This document shows, piece by piece, positions 1 to 6,023 of a stretch of 9,850 nucleotides of DNA. Under the pieces are notes generated by a model. It ran no database searches. It had not been told where the DNA came from and saw only the letters and a list, made by a program, of their open reading frames with translations. Every line of letters begins with the position of its first letter. Positions within the stretch are counted from its first letter, which is position 1. This stretch comes from Microcaldota archaeon (GTDB taxonomy: Archaea > Micrarchaeota > Micrarchaeia > Micrarchaeales > CABMGC01), in contig DAHVAU010000069.1 of the NCBI GenBank assembly GCA_027314465.1, positions 1 through 9,850 on the forward strand. Reading direction: 5' to 3'. Made by a program: the position numbers and the translations under genes.

Positions 1-1
1 C

Positions 2-121
2 GCCCTGGCAAAGCATTACAATGTAACATCATCTCCCGTAGTGGTTACTGACTGCCAGTACGAGTCGCTGCCGCAGACAGCAAGGCAGGGGATATGCTAC
101 TCAGATCCGTCATTATGCTGA
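2..121 (+). CDS. C-terminus of a thioredoxin-fold protein (partial)
   Basis: The frame is open from the left edge and ends at a TGA at 119-121, giving 39 residues of a protein whose N-terminus lies outside the window. The visible part contains AKHYNVTSSPVVV, which matches the strand around the cis-proline loop of thioredoxin and DsbA-like folds (a 'YNVxxxPxxV' pattern). It ends in a tail with three cysteines, two of them close to the terminus in the form IC-x6-C. Thioredoxin-like proteins of small archaea often end in such a Cys-rich tail, from memory of the family. The redox CxxC centre would lie upstream and cannot be seen, so whether it is an active oxidoreductase is unknown. Codon choice resembles the other genes in the window. 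No neighbour on this strand follows for 3 kb. Confidence 0.5.
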   Translation, partial: ALAKHYNVTSSPVVVTDCQYESLPQTARQGICYSDPSLC

Positions 122-477
122 ATCGAAGAATCATATCCTAGCAGGCATATATCCCGGCAAGCGCGCATCAGTAGGTGCGTAGAGATCTGCGGCAATGTTG
201 TGCATCTTGCGACAGGCATGTTTGTTGGCGTCGAGTGCATAGCGCGCTCAGGCTCCCAGTAGTCATAGCCAGCTTCAAGGGAAGGCCGGACGATATGCTA
301 CAAAGCTATCTGCCATATTCACGCGGTGCTCTTCGCGTCGAGTTACGGCATAAGTGTGAAGAGGAAGCATGAGATAGCAAGGCCATGCAAGTTCGGCAGC
401 CCCACGAGAACGCCGCGCACTTGGCGGCAATATCCGCATGCAACTTGTATAATAACAAGCTGAACCAGGCGCAGGAG
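122..477. other. Region of about 360 bases with no convincing gene
   Basis: Several short frames are open here on both strands but none stands out. On the plus strand there is a GTG-started frame at 175-372 that is rich in Cys and Arg, and a 32-residue ATG frame at 385-483 with fairly high GC at third positions. On the minus strand a frame at 306-524 is hydrophobic and Cys-rich at its start. They overlap one another on opposite strands, so they cannot all be real. I recognise no family in any of them and find no tRNA or rRNA. The sequence TATATCC near 149 lies at TATA-box distance from the GTG at 175. A small inverted repeat CTTGT-ATAATA-ACAAG lies at 444-459. Because the region lies between the end of a plus-strand gene and the end of the minus-strand block, it may be a convergent spacer with decayed coding sequence. 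Confidence 0.5.
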
Positions 478-615
478 TTATAAATGAAAAAACAGCACGG
501 CGGACAGGGACATGGCCAAGGCAATAGCCATAAAGAGGTACTCGATGCACGAGGCCATGAACGAGAAGATGGTGTCCAGCGGGTTCAGGAGAACCTGAAA
601 CTGAGCTATCTTTAT
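478..615 (-). CDS. Short membrane ORF, start unclear, possibly a remnant
   Basis: A minus-strand frame ends at TAA 478-480 and encodes a clear hydrophobic helix (IEYLFMAIALAMSLSAVLFF) preceded by an amphipathic stretch. Third positions are about three quarters G or C, as in the known genes, which favours this strand over the antisense frame at 484-687. No good start exists. The first ATG (558) leaves only 26 residues, a CTG at 588 would give 36, and an ATA at 615 overlapping the TAA stop of the kinase gene would give 45. The frame is open further upstream, into the kinase gene, without an ATG. At the 3' end a run of six T (minus strand, 486-491) precedes the stop; removing one T would carry the reading into the hydrophobic Cys-rich frame that runs to about 306. 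It could be a coupled small membrane protein or a broken gene. No family recognised. Confidence 0.3.
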   Translation of the reverse strand: MKIAQFQVLLNPLDTIFSFMASCIEYLFMAIALAMSLSAVLFFHL

Positions 616-1160
616 CCTTTGATCAGCGAGTCTACGATCCTGAATTCCTGCTCCACATCAAGTAGGCTGGTGTTTATTATTGCATGAAATATCCTGGGAT
701 CCCTGTAGTCGAAATCCTCTCCGTACAATAGCCTTCCCATCCTAAGCTCATCCTGCTCGCGCCGGGCAAGCAGCTGCTCCAGTTCATCAGCGCCCATGCT
801 GCCGTACTCGCTGCGCGATTTTGCTCTCTGGACACGCACACTGAGCTGCGCAGTGAGGAAGATGAGCAGGCACTTCGAGTTATCCAGATAGTTACAGAAT
901 CTCGAATCGGCTACAATGCCTCCTTTCTCTATAGTGCTCTTAGCCAGCACGTTCACTTCCATATTGTCCTTTACAGTGGTGGAACGCCACCAGTCTTCGA
1001 ACGATATCTCGCCTTGGGGATGCTGCCTCCTCCATCGCTGTCTCTGCAGATCGCCTATAGAGAGCCTGGACCAGCCGTACGCCGCAGAGAGCCTGTTGGC
1101 GAGGCTGGATTTGCCCGCTACAGGGTTCCCGGATATGGCAATGCTGGAGTATCTGTGCAT
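612..1160 (-). CDS. cmk: Cytidylate kinase-like P-loop kinase
   Basis: A 182-residue nucleoside monophosphate kinase, expected to phosphorylate CMP/dCMP with ATP in the cytoplasm. The Walker A loop GNPVAGKSS is at residues 11-19, directly after the first strand. A LID-like region follows later, with RREQDELRMGRLLYGEDFDY and then IINTS. This is the pattern of archaeal cytidylate kinases (RExxExxRY...YGID...YDLVINTS). Length fits that family. I start at ATG 1160 rather than the in-frame ATG at 1175, because a TATA box (1181-1190) is centred about 26 bases before 1160, which predicts a leaderless transcript, and because these kinases begin only a few residues before the P-loop. It lies 35 bases downstream of the dihydrofolate reductase gene (20 from the alternative start), suggesting joint nucleotide supply. 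The Walker A is less glycine-rich than usual (GNPVAG instead of GPPGSG), so substrate choice is uncertain. Confidence 0.65.
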   Translation of the reverse strand: MHRYSSIAISGNPVAGKSSLANRLSAAYGWSRLSIGDLQRQRWRRQHPQGEISFEDWWRSTTVKDNMEVNVLAKSTIEKGGIVADSRFCNYLDNSKCLLIFLTAQLSVRVQRAKSRSEYGSMGADELEQLLARREQDELRMGRLLYGEDFDYRDPRIFHAIINTSLLDVEQEFRIVDSLIKG

Positions 1161-1180
1161 GCAATCAACTGCCATCTAGC

Positions 1181-1190
1181 AATATATAAG
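1181..1190 (-). promoter_or_regulatory. TATA box of the cytidylate kinase-like gene
   Basis: CTTATATATT on the minus strand fits the archaeal TATA consensus. It lies in the gap after the dihydrofolate reductase stop and is centred about 26 bases before ATG 1160, so transcription would begin at that ATG. If used, the kinase has its own promoter despite sitting in a run of minus-strand genes. Confidence 0.55.
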
Positions 1191-1195
1191 CGTAA

Positions 1196-1675
1196 TCAAT
1201 ACTTGCTGCGCCTACGCACGTAAACGACATGTTCAAACTCGGCATAATCTCTCCTGTCCATGACATCCCACTCGCGCTCATCGAACTGTGGAAAGAAGAG
1301 ATCCCCATCATAATCCTTCTTTATGTAGGATATGTACATCCTATCAACCACGCCTATCGTGGCTGCGTAAAGTGTAGCTCCGCCAATTACGAATACATCG
1401 TCTCCGTACGACCTCGCTTTGTCAATGGCCTGCTCAGCATCCGGGCAGACATCAAGCGCAGGGGACTTGAAGCCAGATGAACTGACAACCACGCACCTTC
1501 TTCCCGGCCATGACTTGGCCATCTGCAGGTACGTGCGCCTTCCCATAACCACTGTACCGTTAGCAACAATGCTTCTGTAGAGCCGCGTCTCTTGGGGTAT
1601 GTGCCATGGCAGCCTACCCCTGCTCGCTATGACCCTCTTCCTTGTCATTGCAACTACTACGGCTACAAATGCCAT
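1196..1675 (-). CDS. folA: Dihydrofolate reductase
   Basis: A 159-residue protein of the normal length for dihydrofolate reductase, which reduces dihydrofolate to tetrahydrofolate with NADPH in the cytoplasm and so supports thymidylate and purine synthesis. The N-terminal substrate region LPWHIPQE is present, with the acidic residue where the catalytic Asp/Glu is expected. It is followed by the cofactor motifs MGRRTY and VVSSSG, the hallmark VIGGATLY near residues 100-107, and the C-terminal sheet with YISYIKKDYDGDLFFP. The ATG at 1675 gives MAFVAVVVAMTRKRVI, the usual start; an upstream TTG at 1687 is possible but would add four unsupported residues. The gene follows ftsZ1 by about 45 bases and precedes a nucleotide kinase. 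DHFR is patchy in archaea, so acquisition by transfer is possible, although codon use looks like the neighbours. Confidence 0.92.
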   Translation of the reverse strand: MAFVAVVVAMTRKRVIASRGRLPWHIPQETRLYRSIVANGTVVMGRRTYLQMAKSWPGRRCVVVSSSGFKSPALDVCPDAEQAIDKARSYGDDVFVIGGATLYAATIGVVDRMYISYIKKDYDGDLFFPQFDEREWDVMDRRDYAEFEHVVYVRRRSKY

Positions 1676-1719
1676 TGCCAACCACAACCGATAATTGAAA
1701 GTGTCAGTCGAAGACTAGA

Positions 1720-2808
1720 TTACTCAATCCTGTCTATTCCAAGATCGTCGATGTAGATCTTCTGATCGGCCTTCTGAAGGCTGTCCTGTATGTAGTCCGC
1801 AAGCCCCACGCCGCTCATCACCACTGTTACGCGCAGCATCTTCTTGTGCATCTTTGGATCGATCCGGGCTCCCCATTTCAGCATGGCGTCGTCGCTTATC
1901 TTTGACGACACTGCGCTGAATACGCGCTCCGCCTCCTTTAGAGTGAGGTCGCTCCCGCCGCTTATGCTAACCAGCGCCTTCTTAGCCTTGGATATGTCAA
2001 GGTCCATGAGCGGGCTGTCCATTGTCGCATTTATCACGCTTGCTATCCTCTGGTCCTCATTGGTGGCGCGCGACTCTCCCACGCTTATGACTGCGTATCC
2101 GGAGTCCTGCAGCACTCCTCTGAGGTCCGCGAAGTCCATGTTCACCATTCCTGCCTTGGTCACCATCTCCAGTATGCCCTTAGTGGCGTTAGCTAGCAGG
2201 TCATCGACTTTCTTGAAGGCCTTGTCAAGCGTAAGCTCCTCAACCGCAAGAAGCTTGTCGTTAGGTATCACTATAGTGGTATCCGCATTGCTCTTGAGCC
2301 TTGACAGCCCTATGAGTGCAGTCTTCATCCTGGCCTTTCCTTCAGCGGAGAACGGAAGCGTCACTAGTGCTACGGTGAGTATCCCGGCATCCTTTGCGGC
2401 TGCGGCTATGACCGGAGCTGCGCCTGTTCCCGTGCCTCCTCCAAGCCCGCAGTTTATGAACACCATCTGCGCTCCATCAACGGCATGCTTTATCTCTTCG
2501 ATGCTCTCCATGGCCGCCTGCTCCCCCACAGAAGGATTGCTCCCAGTCCCAAGGCCTTTTGTAACGGTCCTTCCCAGCAGTATCTTTCTCTGTGCGTCTA
2601 TGGTCTCAAGATGAGGCGAATCGGTATTCGCAGCCACAAGCGTGGCGCCTTCTATGTGCACTTCAGACATCTTGGACATAGTGTTTGAACCGCTTCCGCC
2701 TACGCCTATAACTACTATTCTTGCCTTTGTAGTCTCGGCGAACTTGGATACCTCTGCATCGTCAGGAGAGGTAATCTTGCGTCTTGCCATGTTTATACCG
2801 TCGCTCAT
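1720..2808 (-). CDS. ftsZ1: Cell division GTPase FtsZ, FtsZ1 type
   Basis: A tubulin-superfamily GTPase that polymerises at the division site. From the chosen start (362 residues) the nucleotide loop GVGGSGSN is at 35-42, the tubulin signature GGGTGTG at 123-129, and the T7 loop NMDFAD at 223-228, with both Asp residues needed for GTP hydrolysis across the subunit interface. Family features resembling haloarchaeal FtsZ1 rather than FtsZ2 are LVAANTDSPHL, IVIPNDKLL and an acidic C-terminal end with IDDLGIDRIE. The frame is open from ATG 2838, but that would add a hydrophobic MFLLLLD segment encoded by an AT-rich tract that reads as a TATA box. ATG 2808 or ATG 2790 are the likely starts. The gene lies between a small ORF and folA, all on the minus strand, and no SepF gene is adjacent. 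Confidence 0.95.
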   Translation of the reverse strand: MSDGINMARRKITSPDDAEVSKFAETTKARIVVIGVGGSGSNTMSKMSEVHIEGATLVAANTDSPHLETIDAQRKILLGRTVTKGLGTGSNPSVGEQAAMESIEEIKHAVDGAQMVFINCGLGGGTGTGAAPVIAAAAKDAGILTVALVTLPFSAEGKARMKTALIGLSRLKSNADTTIVIPNDKLLAVEELTLDKAFKKVDDLLANATKGILEMVTKAGMVNMDFADLRGVLQDSGYAVISVGESRATNEDQRIASVINATMDSPLMDLDISKAKKALVSISGGSDLTLKEAERVFSAVSSKISDDAMLKWGARIDPKMHKKMLRVTVVMSGVGLADYIQDSLQKADQKIYIDDLGIDRIE

Positions 2809-2826
2809 ATATGATGTATCAAGAAG

Positions 2827-2835
2827 TAATAAAAA
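2827..2835 (-). promoter_or_regulatory. Likely TATA box of ftsZ1
   Basis: TTTTTATTA on the minus strand is centred about 23 bases before ATG 2808 and 41 before ATG 2790. Start of transcription about 26 bases downstream would fall at or just after 2808, compatible with a leaderless start or a short leader to 2790. It overlaps the first codons of the longest open frame, arguing against ATG 2838. Confidence 0.4.
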
Positions 2836-2862
2836 CATGAACCTCTGCCAGATCCCATGCCA

Positions 2863-3028
2863 TCAGTCACCAGCTCCATACGGCTCGGCGTTCTCAAGCC
2901 GGATGAGCGCATTGCGTATTGCCGCTTGGTGTACTCTGCCCTGCATCCAGCACTGCATACTCGCATAAAGTCCCGCTAAGCGCCTCAACCTTTGCAATGC
3001 TCTTGAGCCTATCTGTGTTTATCCTCAT
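2863..3028 (-). pseudogene. Small ORF with a probable frameshift, function unknown
   Basis: From ATG 3028 the minus strand encodes a start of about 30 residues, MRINTDRLKSIAKVEALSGT then LCEYAVLDAG, with plausible helix-like character, but the frame then runs into TGA at 2894-2896 after 44 residues. A second frame picks up at the same place and reads RVHQAAIRNALIRLENAEP to TGA at 2863-2865. Removing one G from the GGG run (2939-2941 on the plus strand) would join both into one 54-residue protein. So either the gene is broken, the sequence has an indel, or the 44-residue product is real. It lies 40 bases after the tRNA-Arg gene and 54 bases before ATG 2808 of ftsZ1. No good TATA box or Shine-Dalgarno is seen ahead of it. 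I do not recognise the family. Confidence 0.35.
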
Positions 3029-3068
3029 CAAAGGGCCTCATTCGCGTATGCGTCAGTCCGGATGGATT

Positions 3069-3143
3069 CGGGCATGACGGGATTTGAACCCGCAACTTAC
3101 GGCTCCGCAAGCCGCCGTGCTATCCAGGTTACACCACATGCCC
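3069..3143 (-). tRNA. tRNA-Arg (anticodon GCG)
   Basis: A complete cloverleaf folds on the minus strand. The 7-bp acceptor is GGGCATG/CATGCCC. The D arm has stem GTGT/GCAC. The anticodon stem GCGGC/GCCGT encloses loop TTGCGGA, so the anticodon is GCG (reads CGC and CGU). A 5-base variable region follows, then the T arm GCGGG-TTCAAAT-CCCGT. The discriminator base is G. CCA is not encoded and there is no intron. Most Arg codons in the neighbouring genes are AGG, so this tRNA serves a minority of Arg codons here. It heads the minus-strand run that includes ftsZ1. Confidence 0.96.
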
Positions 3144-3151
3144 ACGCGTTA

Positions 3152-3177
3152 GTTTATATAGGTTTTGATTTATAAAC
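3152..3177. promoter_or_regulatory. Divergent promoter of tRNA-Arg and the zinc-ribbon gene
   Basis: This AT-rich stretch contains a perfect inverted repeat, GTTTATA at 3152-3158 and TATAAAC at 3171-3177. The right arm (within ATTTATAAAC) is a good TATA box: about 29 bases before the tRNA 5' end on the minus strand and about 32 bases before ATG 3206 on the plus strand. TATATA in the left part and TATACAT near 3182 are further candidates. Which arm serves which gene cannot be decided by eye. Confidence 0.5.
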
Positions 3178-3205
3178 ACAGTATACATTTTATCACCGTG
3201 AGCTT

Positions 3206-3373
3206 ATGTCGGCACCAAAGGGGAAGACCTGTTCGTCATGCGGAAGGCTTAGCGTGCAGTATGTTGAATTCAAGTGCCCTGGCTGCCTGGAGGAGAACAT
3301 AATAAGGTGCTACAGCTGTAGGGAGAAGTACACCCGCTACAGGTGCCCCAAGTGCGCTACAGAGGGACCATGA
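3206..3373 (+). CDS. Small zinc-ribbon protein with four CxxC motifs
   Basis: A 55-residue protein with eight cysteines in four CxxC pairs: C9/C12 (CSSCG), C24/C27 (CPGC), C35/C38 (CYSC) and C47/C50 (CPKC). This pattern is enough for two zinc sites. It matches the archaeal family of predicted Zn-ribbon RNA-binding proteins thought to act in translation (COG2888; HVO_2753-like). In many archaea this gene directly precedes the aEF1B gene, and here its TGA is immediately followed by the ATG of aEF1B, so the two are surely co-transcribed and probably translationally coupled. No Shine-Dalgarno is visible before ATG 3206, consistent with a short leader from the divergent promoter upstream. The family name is from known patterns; a role in translation is inferred from family and context. 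Confidence 0.88.
   Translation: MSAPKGKTCSSCGRLSVQYVEFKCPGCLEENIIRCYSCREKYTRYRCPKCATEGP
3362..3367 (+). promoter_or_regulatory. Shine-Dalgarno of the aEF1B gene
   Basis: GAGGGA lies six bases before ATG 3374, inside the last codons of the zinc-ribbon gene. As the second gene of a transcript, aEF1B would need such a site, unlike the leaderless first genes in this window. Confidence 0.5.
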
Positions 3374-3616
3374 ATGGCAAAGGTCGCAACAATATTCAAG
3401 GTATATTCCGACCAGTCCGACGCGCTCCTGCAGAAGGTCAAGACCATGGAGCCAAAGCCCACGAGCGTGCAGCTCGAGGATATAGGGTTTGGAATAAAGG
3501 TCATAAAGGTAATGTTCGTACACGAGGACCAGGCCGGCAGCACTTCATACGAGGAGGCGCTGCGCAAGCTCCCCGAGGTCAAGGACGTGGAAGTGGACGA
3601 AGAGAGCCTTCTCTGA
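3374..3616 (+). CDS. ef1b: Translation elongation factor aEF1B (EF-1 beta)
   Basis: An 80-residue protein matching the archaeal guanine nucleotide exchange factor for EF-1A, which swaps GDP for GTP between rounds of aminoacyl-tRNA delivery. It is the stand-alone EF1-GNE domain. Visible family features are the first strand VATIFKVYSD, the centre VQLEDIGFGIKVIKVMFV, and the conserved end in which a helix (YEEALRKLP) precedes the strand VKDVEVDEES. Length is near the roughly 90 residues usual in archaea, slightly short in the first loops. The start ATG abuts the TGA of the zinc-ribbon gene, a common archaeal pairing, and a GAGGGA Shine-Dalgarno lies before it. The downstream rad50 has its own TATA box. 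Confidence 0.93.
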   Translation: MAKVATIFKVYSDQSDALLQKVKTMEPKPTSVQLEDIGFGIKVIKVMFVHEDQAGSTSYEEALRKLPEVKDVEVDEESLL

Positions 3617-3664
3617 TCCTGCTGTATGCAAGAGTGGCAACTACTTACAAAGCGCTTCCGGCAA

Positions 3665-3672
3665 TTTATAAT
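3665..3672 (+). promoter_or_regulatory. TATA box of rad50
   Basis: TTTATAAT lies in the 97-base gap between the aEF1B gene and rad50. Transcription about 26 bases downstream would begin near 3695, after the possible GTG start at 3690 and about 19 bases before ATG 3714. This supports the ATG start and an independent rad50 promoter. Confidence 0.5.
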
Positions 3673-3713
3673 AACGTTCTCCTACCATAGTGTCTAGGAT
3701 TCCTTGTGGTAGC

Positions 3714-6023
3714 ATGATAAAGTCCATAGAGCTTAGGAACTGGAAGACGCACAAGGACACAAAGCTGGACTTCTCAAAAGGCATAAACATACTGCTCGGC
3801 CAGATGGGCTCAGGGAAGAGCTCGATAATGGATGCCATATCCTTTGCCCTGTTCGGCATGTTCCCTGCGATACAGCACAAGCGTGTCAGCACTGCAAGGC
3901 TGATAAGGAACAAACCCACGCAGCAAAAGGAGGCGCAGGTATTGCTTGTAATGGACTTTGGCGGAGATACCTATCGGATAACAAGAACACTCTCGCTGTC
4001 ATCGAAGGCCACTGCAACCATAGAGAAGAACGGCGCGTACCTGCAGTCGCAGCCAGAACGGGTCACAGAGGAAGTTGAGCGGATACTCAAGGTGGACTAC
4101 GACCTGTTCTCAAAGGCGATATACTCTGAGCAGAACCAGCTTGACTACTTCATGGACATAGCGCCTGCAGCCAGGAAGAAGCAGATAGACGGGCTGCTGG
4201 GCCTTGACAAGTTCGCATTGGCGCAGGACAATTCCGGGGCAGTAATAAACAGGATAAAAGACATGATAACCGACAGCGAGAGGATGGCAAGGGAGTTCGA
4301 TATAAAGAAGGCCAGGGCGGAGCTTGAGGAACTCTCGGTGCAGCTATCAAAGCTGGATCTGGACAAGAATGAGGCACAGAGGAGCATAGAGTCGCATACA
4401 AAGGAGAGAATCGAGGCCGAGAAGCGGCTAGAGGAGCTCAAGTCAAGAAATGCGAGGAAGGTTGCACTTTCCAGGGAGATAGAGGGGCTTATGGCACGCA
4501 TACGCATGCTGGACTCAGAGCTAACGCAGCTCAAGGCTGCTGATCTGCCGCAAAAAGACGAGGCAGAGAGGCAAAGAAAGTCGCACGCGCACAGGCTTGA
4601 GAGCCTCAAGCACAGGGCCGATGGCGAATCAGAGGCAGAGAAGCGCTGCAATTCCGCGGTGATGAGGCTTGAGCTTGAGATTGCAAGCACAAGCAAGGAC
4701 ATCATGGAGAAAGAGAGGCTGGAGAAGGAACTGGCCAGGGGCGAGAGGGAGAATGCCCAAGCAAGGATCGCAGAGATTAATGGGATTACTGACAGGCTCT
4801 CTGCCGAACTGTCAGCATCAAGGTCCGCAGTTGCCGAGGCCGAGAAGCAGATGAAAGAGCTGGCATCTCACATGAGCAAATGTCCTGTCTGCGAGAGGGA
4901 ACTGGACAGGCAGAGCGCAGAACGCATACTCGAAGGAAAGCGCCGGGCCATAGACGAAGGCAGGAAGAGGGCCCTGGCGGCCGACGAAGGCCTTGCAAAG
5001 TCCAGATCTGAGGCCAAGGATCTCACCGCAAGGCTAAATTCCATGTCCGTAATCGAGGAGAGGCTCAAGGCTCACCATGGAGAGGATGCGAAGCTCAAGG
5101 CGCTTAGGGGCGAGCTGGCAGGGGCGAAGTCAGAGCACGACGCAGCGCGCAAGTCCAGGGAGGCCACAGAGAAGGAGGTGCATGCGGCAACAGAGGCGCT
5201 GCAGAAGGCGGGATCGGTGATGGAGGCCATAGAGAGGGCAGAGCGCCATGCTAAAGAGAAGTCAAAGTCGGCATCTGAGCTGGCAGTCAGGGAGGCAGAG
5301 CACAACTCAATAAACGTGGATGATAAGTCTATGGACAGCGCTCAGGCCGCTCTTGTGAAGATCAGCTCAGAGCTAAGCAGGCACACTGCAAATCTGAAGT
5401 CCATAACCGGCTACATAAAGGACAAGAAAGCGCAGCTGGAGGCCAAGGAATCCGAGATAGCGCGCATAGGCAGGCTTATCGAGGATGCACAGCGAAAGAG
5501 GACAGCTGCAGACAGCATGGTCAAGTTCAGGGCCGCCATTGCAGATACACAGTCTGTGCTCCGCTCTCAGCTCACCAACTCCATAAACGACATAATGCAC
5601 GACATATGGGCAGAGCTGTATCCCTACGGCGACTATCAGGGGATAACGCTCGACGTATCCGATGACGACTACAGCCTCAAGGTCAAGACGCTGGTGGACG
5701 GCACGTACTCCTGGGAGAGCGTAGAGTCGGTAGCCAGCGGAGGGGAGCGGAGCACTGCATGCCTGGCCATGAGGATAGCATTCTCGCTGGTCCTTGTGCC
5801 GAACCTCAAGTGGCTTATACTTGACGAGCCTACCCACAATATAGACAGGGAAGGGCTTAGGAAGTTCGTGCAGATGTTCAGCGAGACCCTTCCGGGCATA
5901 GTGGACCAGGTGTTCATCATAACGCACGATGATGCCCTGAGGCAGGTTGCCAACGCCCGCATCTACACGCTGAGCAGGAACAAGGCCGAGAACAGGGAGA
6001 CCGAGGTAGCAGAGACTGCCTGA
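3714..6023 (+). CDS. rad50: DNA double-strand break repair ATPase Rad50
   Basis: A 769-residue ABC/SMC-type ATPase that, with the nuclease Mre11, tethers and processes broken DNA ends. The N-lobe has the Walker A GQMGSGKS at 29-36. It is followed by a Q-loop region (YSEQNQLDYF) and a long coiled coil rich in Glu, Lys, Arg and Ala. The zinc hook CPVC at 390-393 mediates dimerisation, and a second coil returns to the C-lobe. That lobe carries the ABC signature SGGE at 675-678, Walker B ending in D704-E705 (LILDEP), the D-loop HNID and the switch histidine H738. ATG 3714 gives the typical MIKSIELRNWKTH start; GTG 3690 would add eight residues and lies before the predicted transcription start. 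It is about 110 residues shorter than the Pyrococcus protein, through shorter coils. No mre11, herA or nurA gene is adjacent. Confidence 0.93.
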   Translation: MIKSIELRNWKTHKDTKLDFSKGINILLGQMGSGKSSIMDAISFALFGMFPAIQHKRVSTARLIRNKPTQQKEAQVLLVMDFGGDTYRITRTLSLSSKATATIEKNGAYLQSQPERVTEEVERILKVDYDLFSKAIYSEQNQLDYFMDIAPAARKKQIDGLLGLDKFALAQDNSGAVINRIKDMITDSERMAREFDIKKARAELEELSVQLSKLDLDKNEAQRSIESHTKERIEAEKRLEELKSRNARKVALSREIEGLMARIRMLDSELTQLKAADLPQKDEAERQRKSHAHRLESLKHRADGESEAEKRCNSAVMRLELEIASTSKDIMEKERLEKELARGERENAQARIAEINGITDRLSAELSASRSAVAEAEKQMKELASHMSKCPVCERELDRQSAERILEGKRRAIDEGRKRALAADEGLAKSRSEAKDLTARLNSMSVIEERLKAHHGEDAKLKALRGELAGAKSEHDAARKSREATEKEVHAATEALQKAGSVMEAIERAERHAKEKSKSASELAVREAEHNSINVDDKSMDSAQAALVKISSELSRHTANLKSITGYIKDKKAQLEAKESEIARIGRLIEDAQRKRTAADSMVKFRAAIADTQSVLRSQLTNSINDIMHDIWAELYPYGDYQGITLDVSDDDYSLKVKTLVDGTYSWESVESVASGGERSTACLAMRIAFSLVLVPNLKWLILDEPTHNIDREGLRKFVQMFSETLPGIVDQVFIITHDDALRQVANARIYTLSRNKAENRETEVAETA

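Noticed and set aside
444..459. Inverted repeat CTTGT-ATAATA-ACAAG
   Set aside because: Short AT-rich symmetry with no supported gene at the right distance; could be chance.
582..595. Small hairpin GGTTC-AGGA-GAACC just after the kinase gene
   Set aside because: The stem has only 5 bp with no T-tract, and it lies in the coding-like membrane ORF; too weak to call a terminator.
484..687. A plus-strand 67-residue frame starting right after another stop (TAAATG) and downstream of a TATA-like sequence
   Set aside because: Third-position GC is lower than in real genes here, it runs antisense into the 3' end of the kinase, and the opposite strand encodes a better membrane helix.
1844..2614. A 256-residue plus-strand frame
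   Set aside because: It lies wholly antisense to ftsZ1 and is Ser/Ala/Leu-rich, as expected from the complement of a GC3-rich gene.
3343..3690. A 115-residue plus-strand frame overlapping the zinc-ribbon and aEF1B genes
   Set aside because: It is a different frame through two well-recognised genes and has an Arg/Gly-rich shadow composition.
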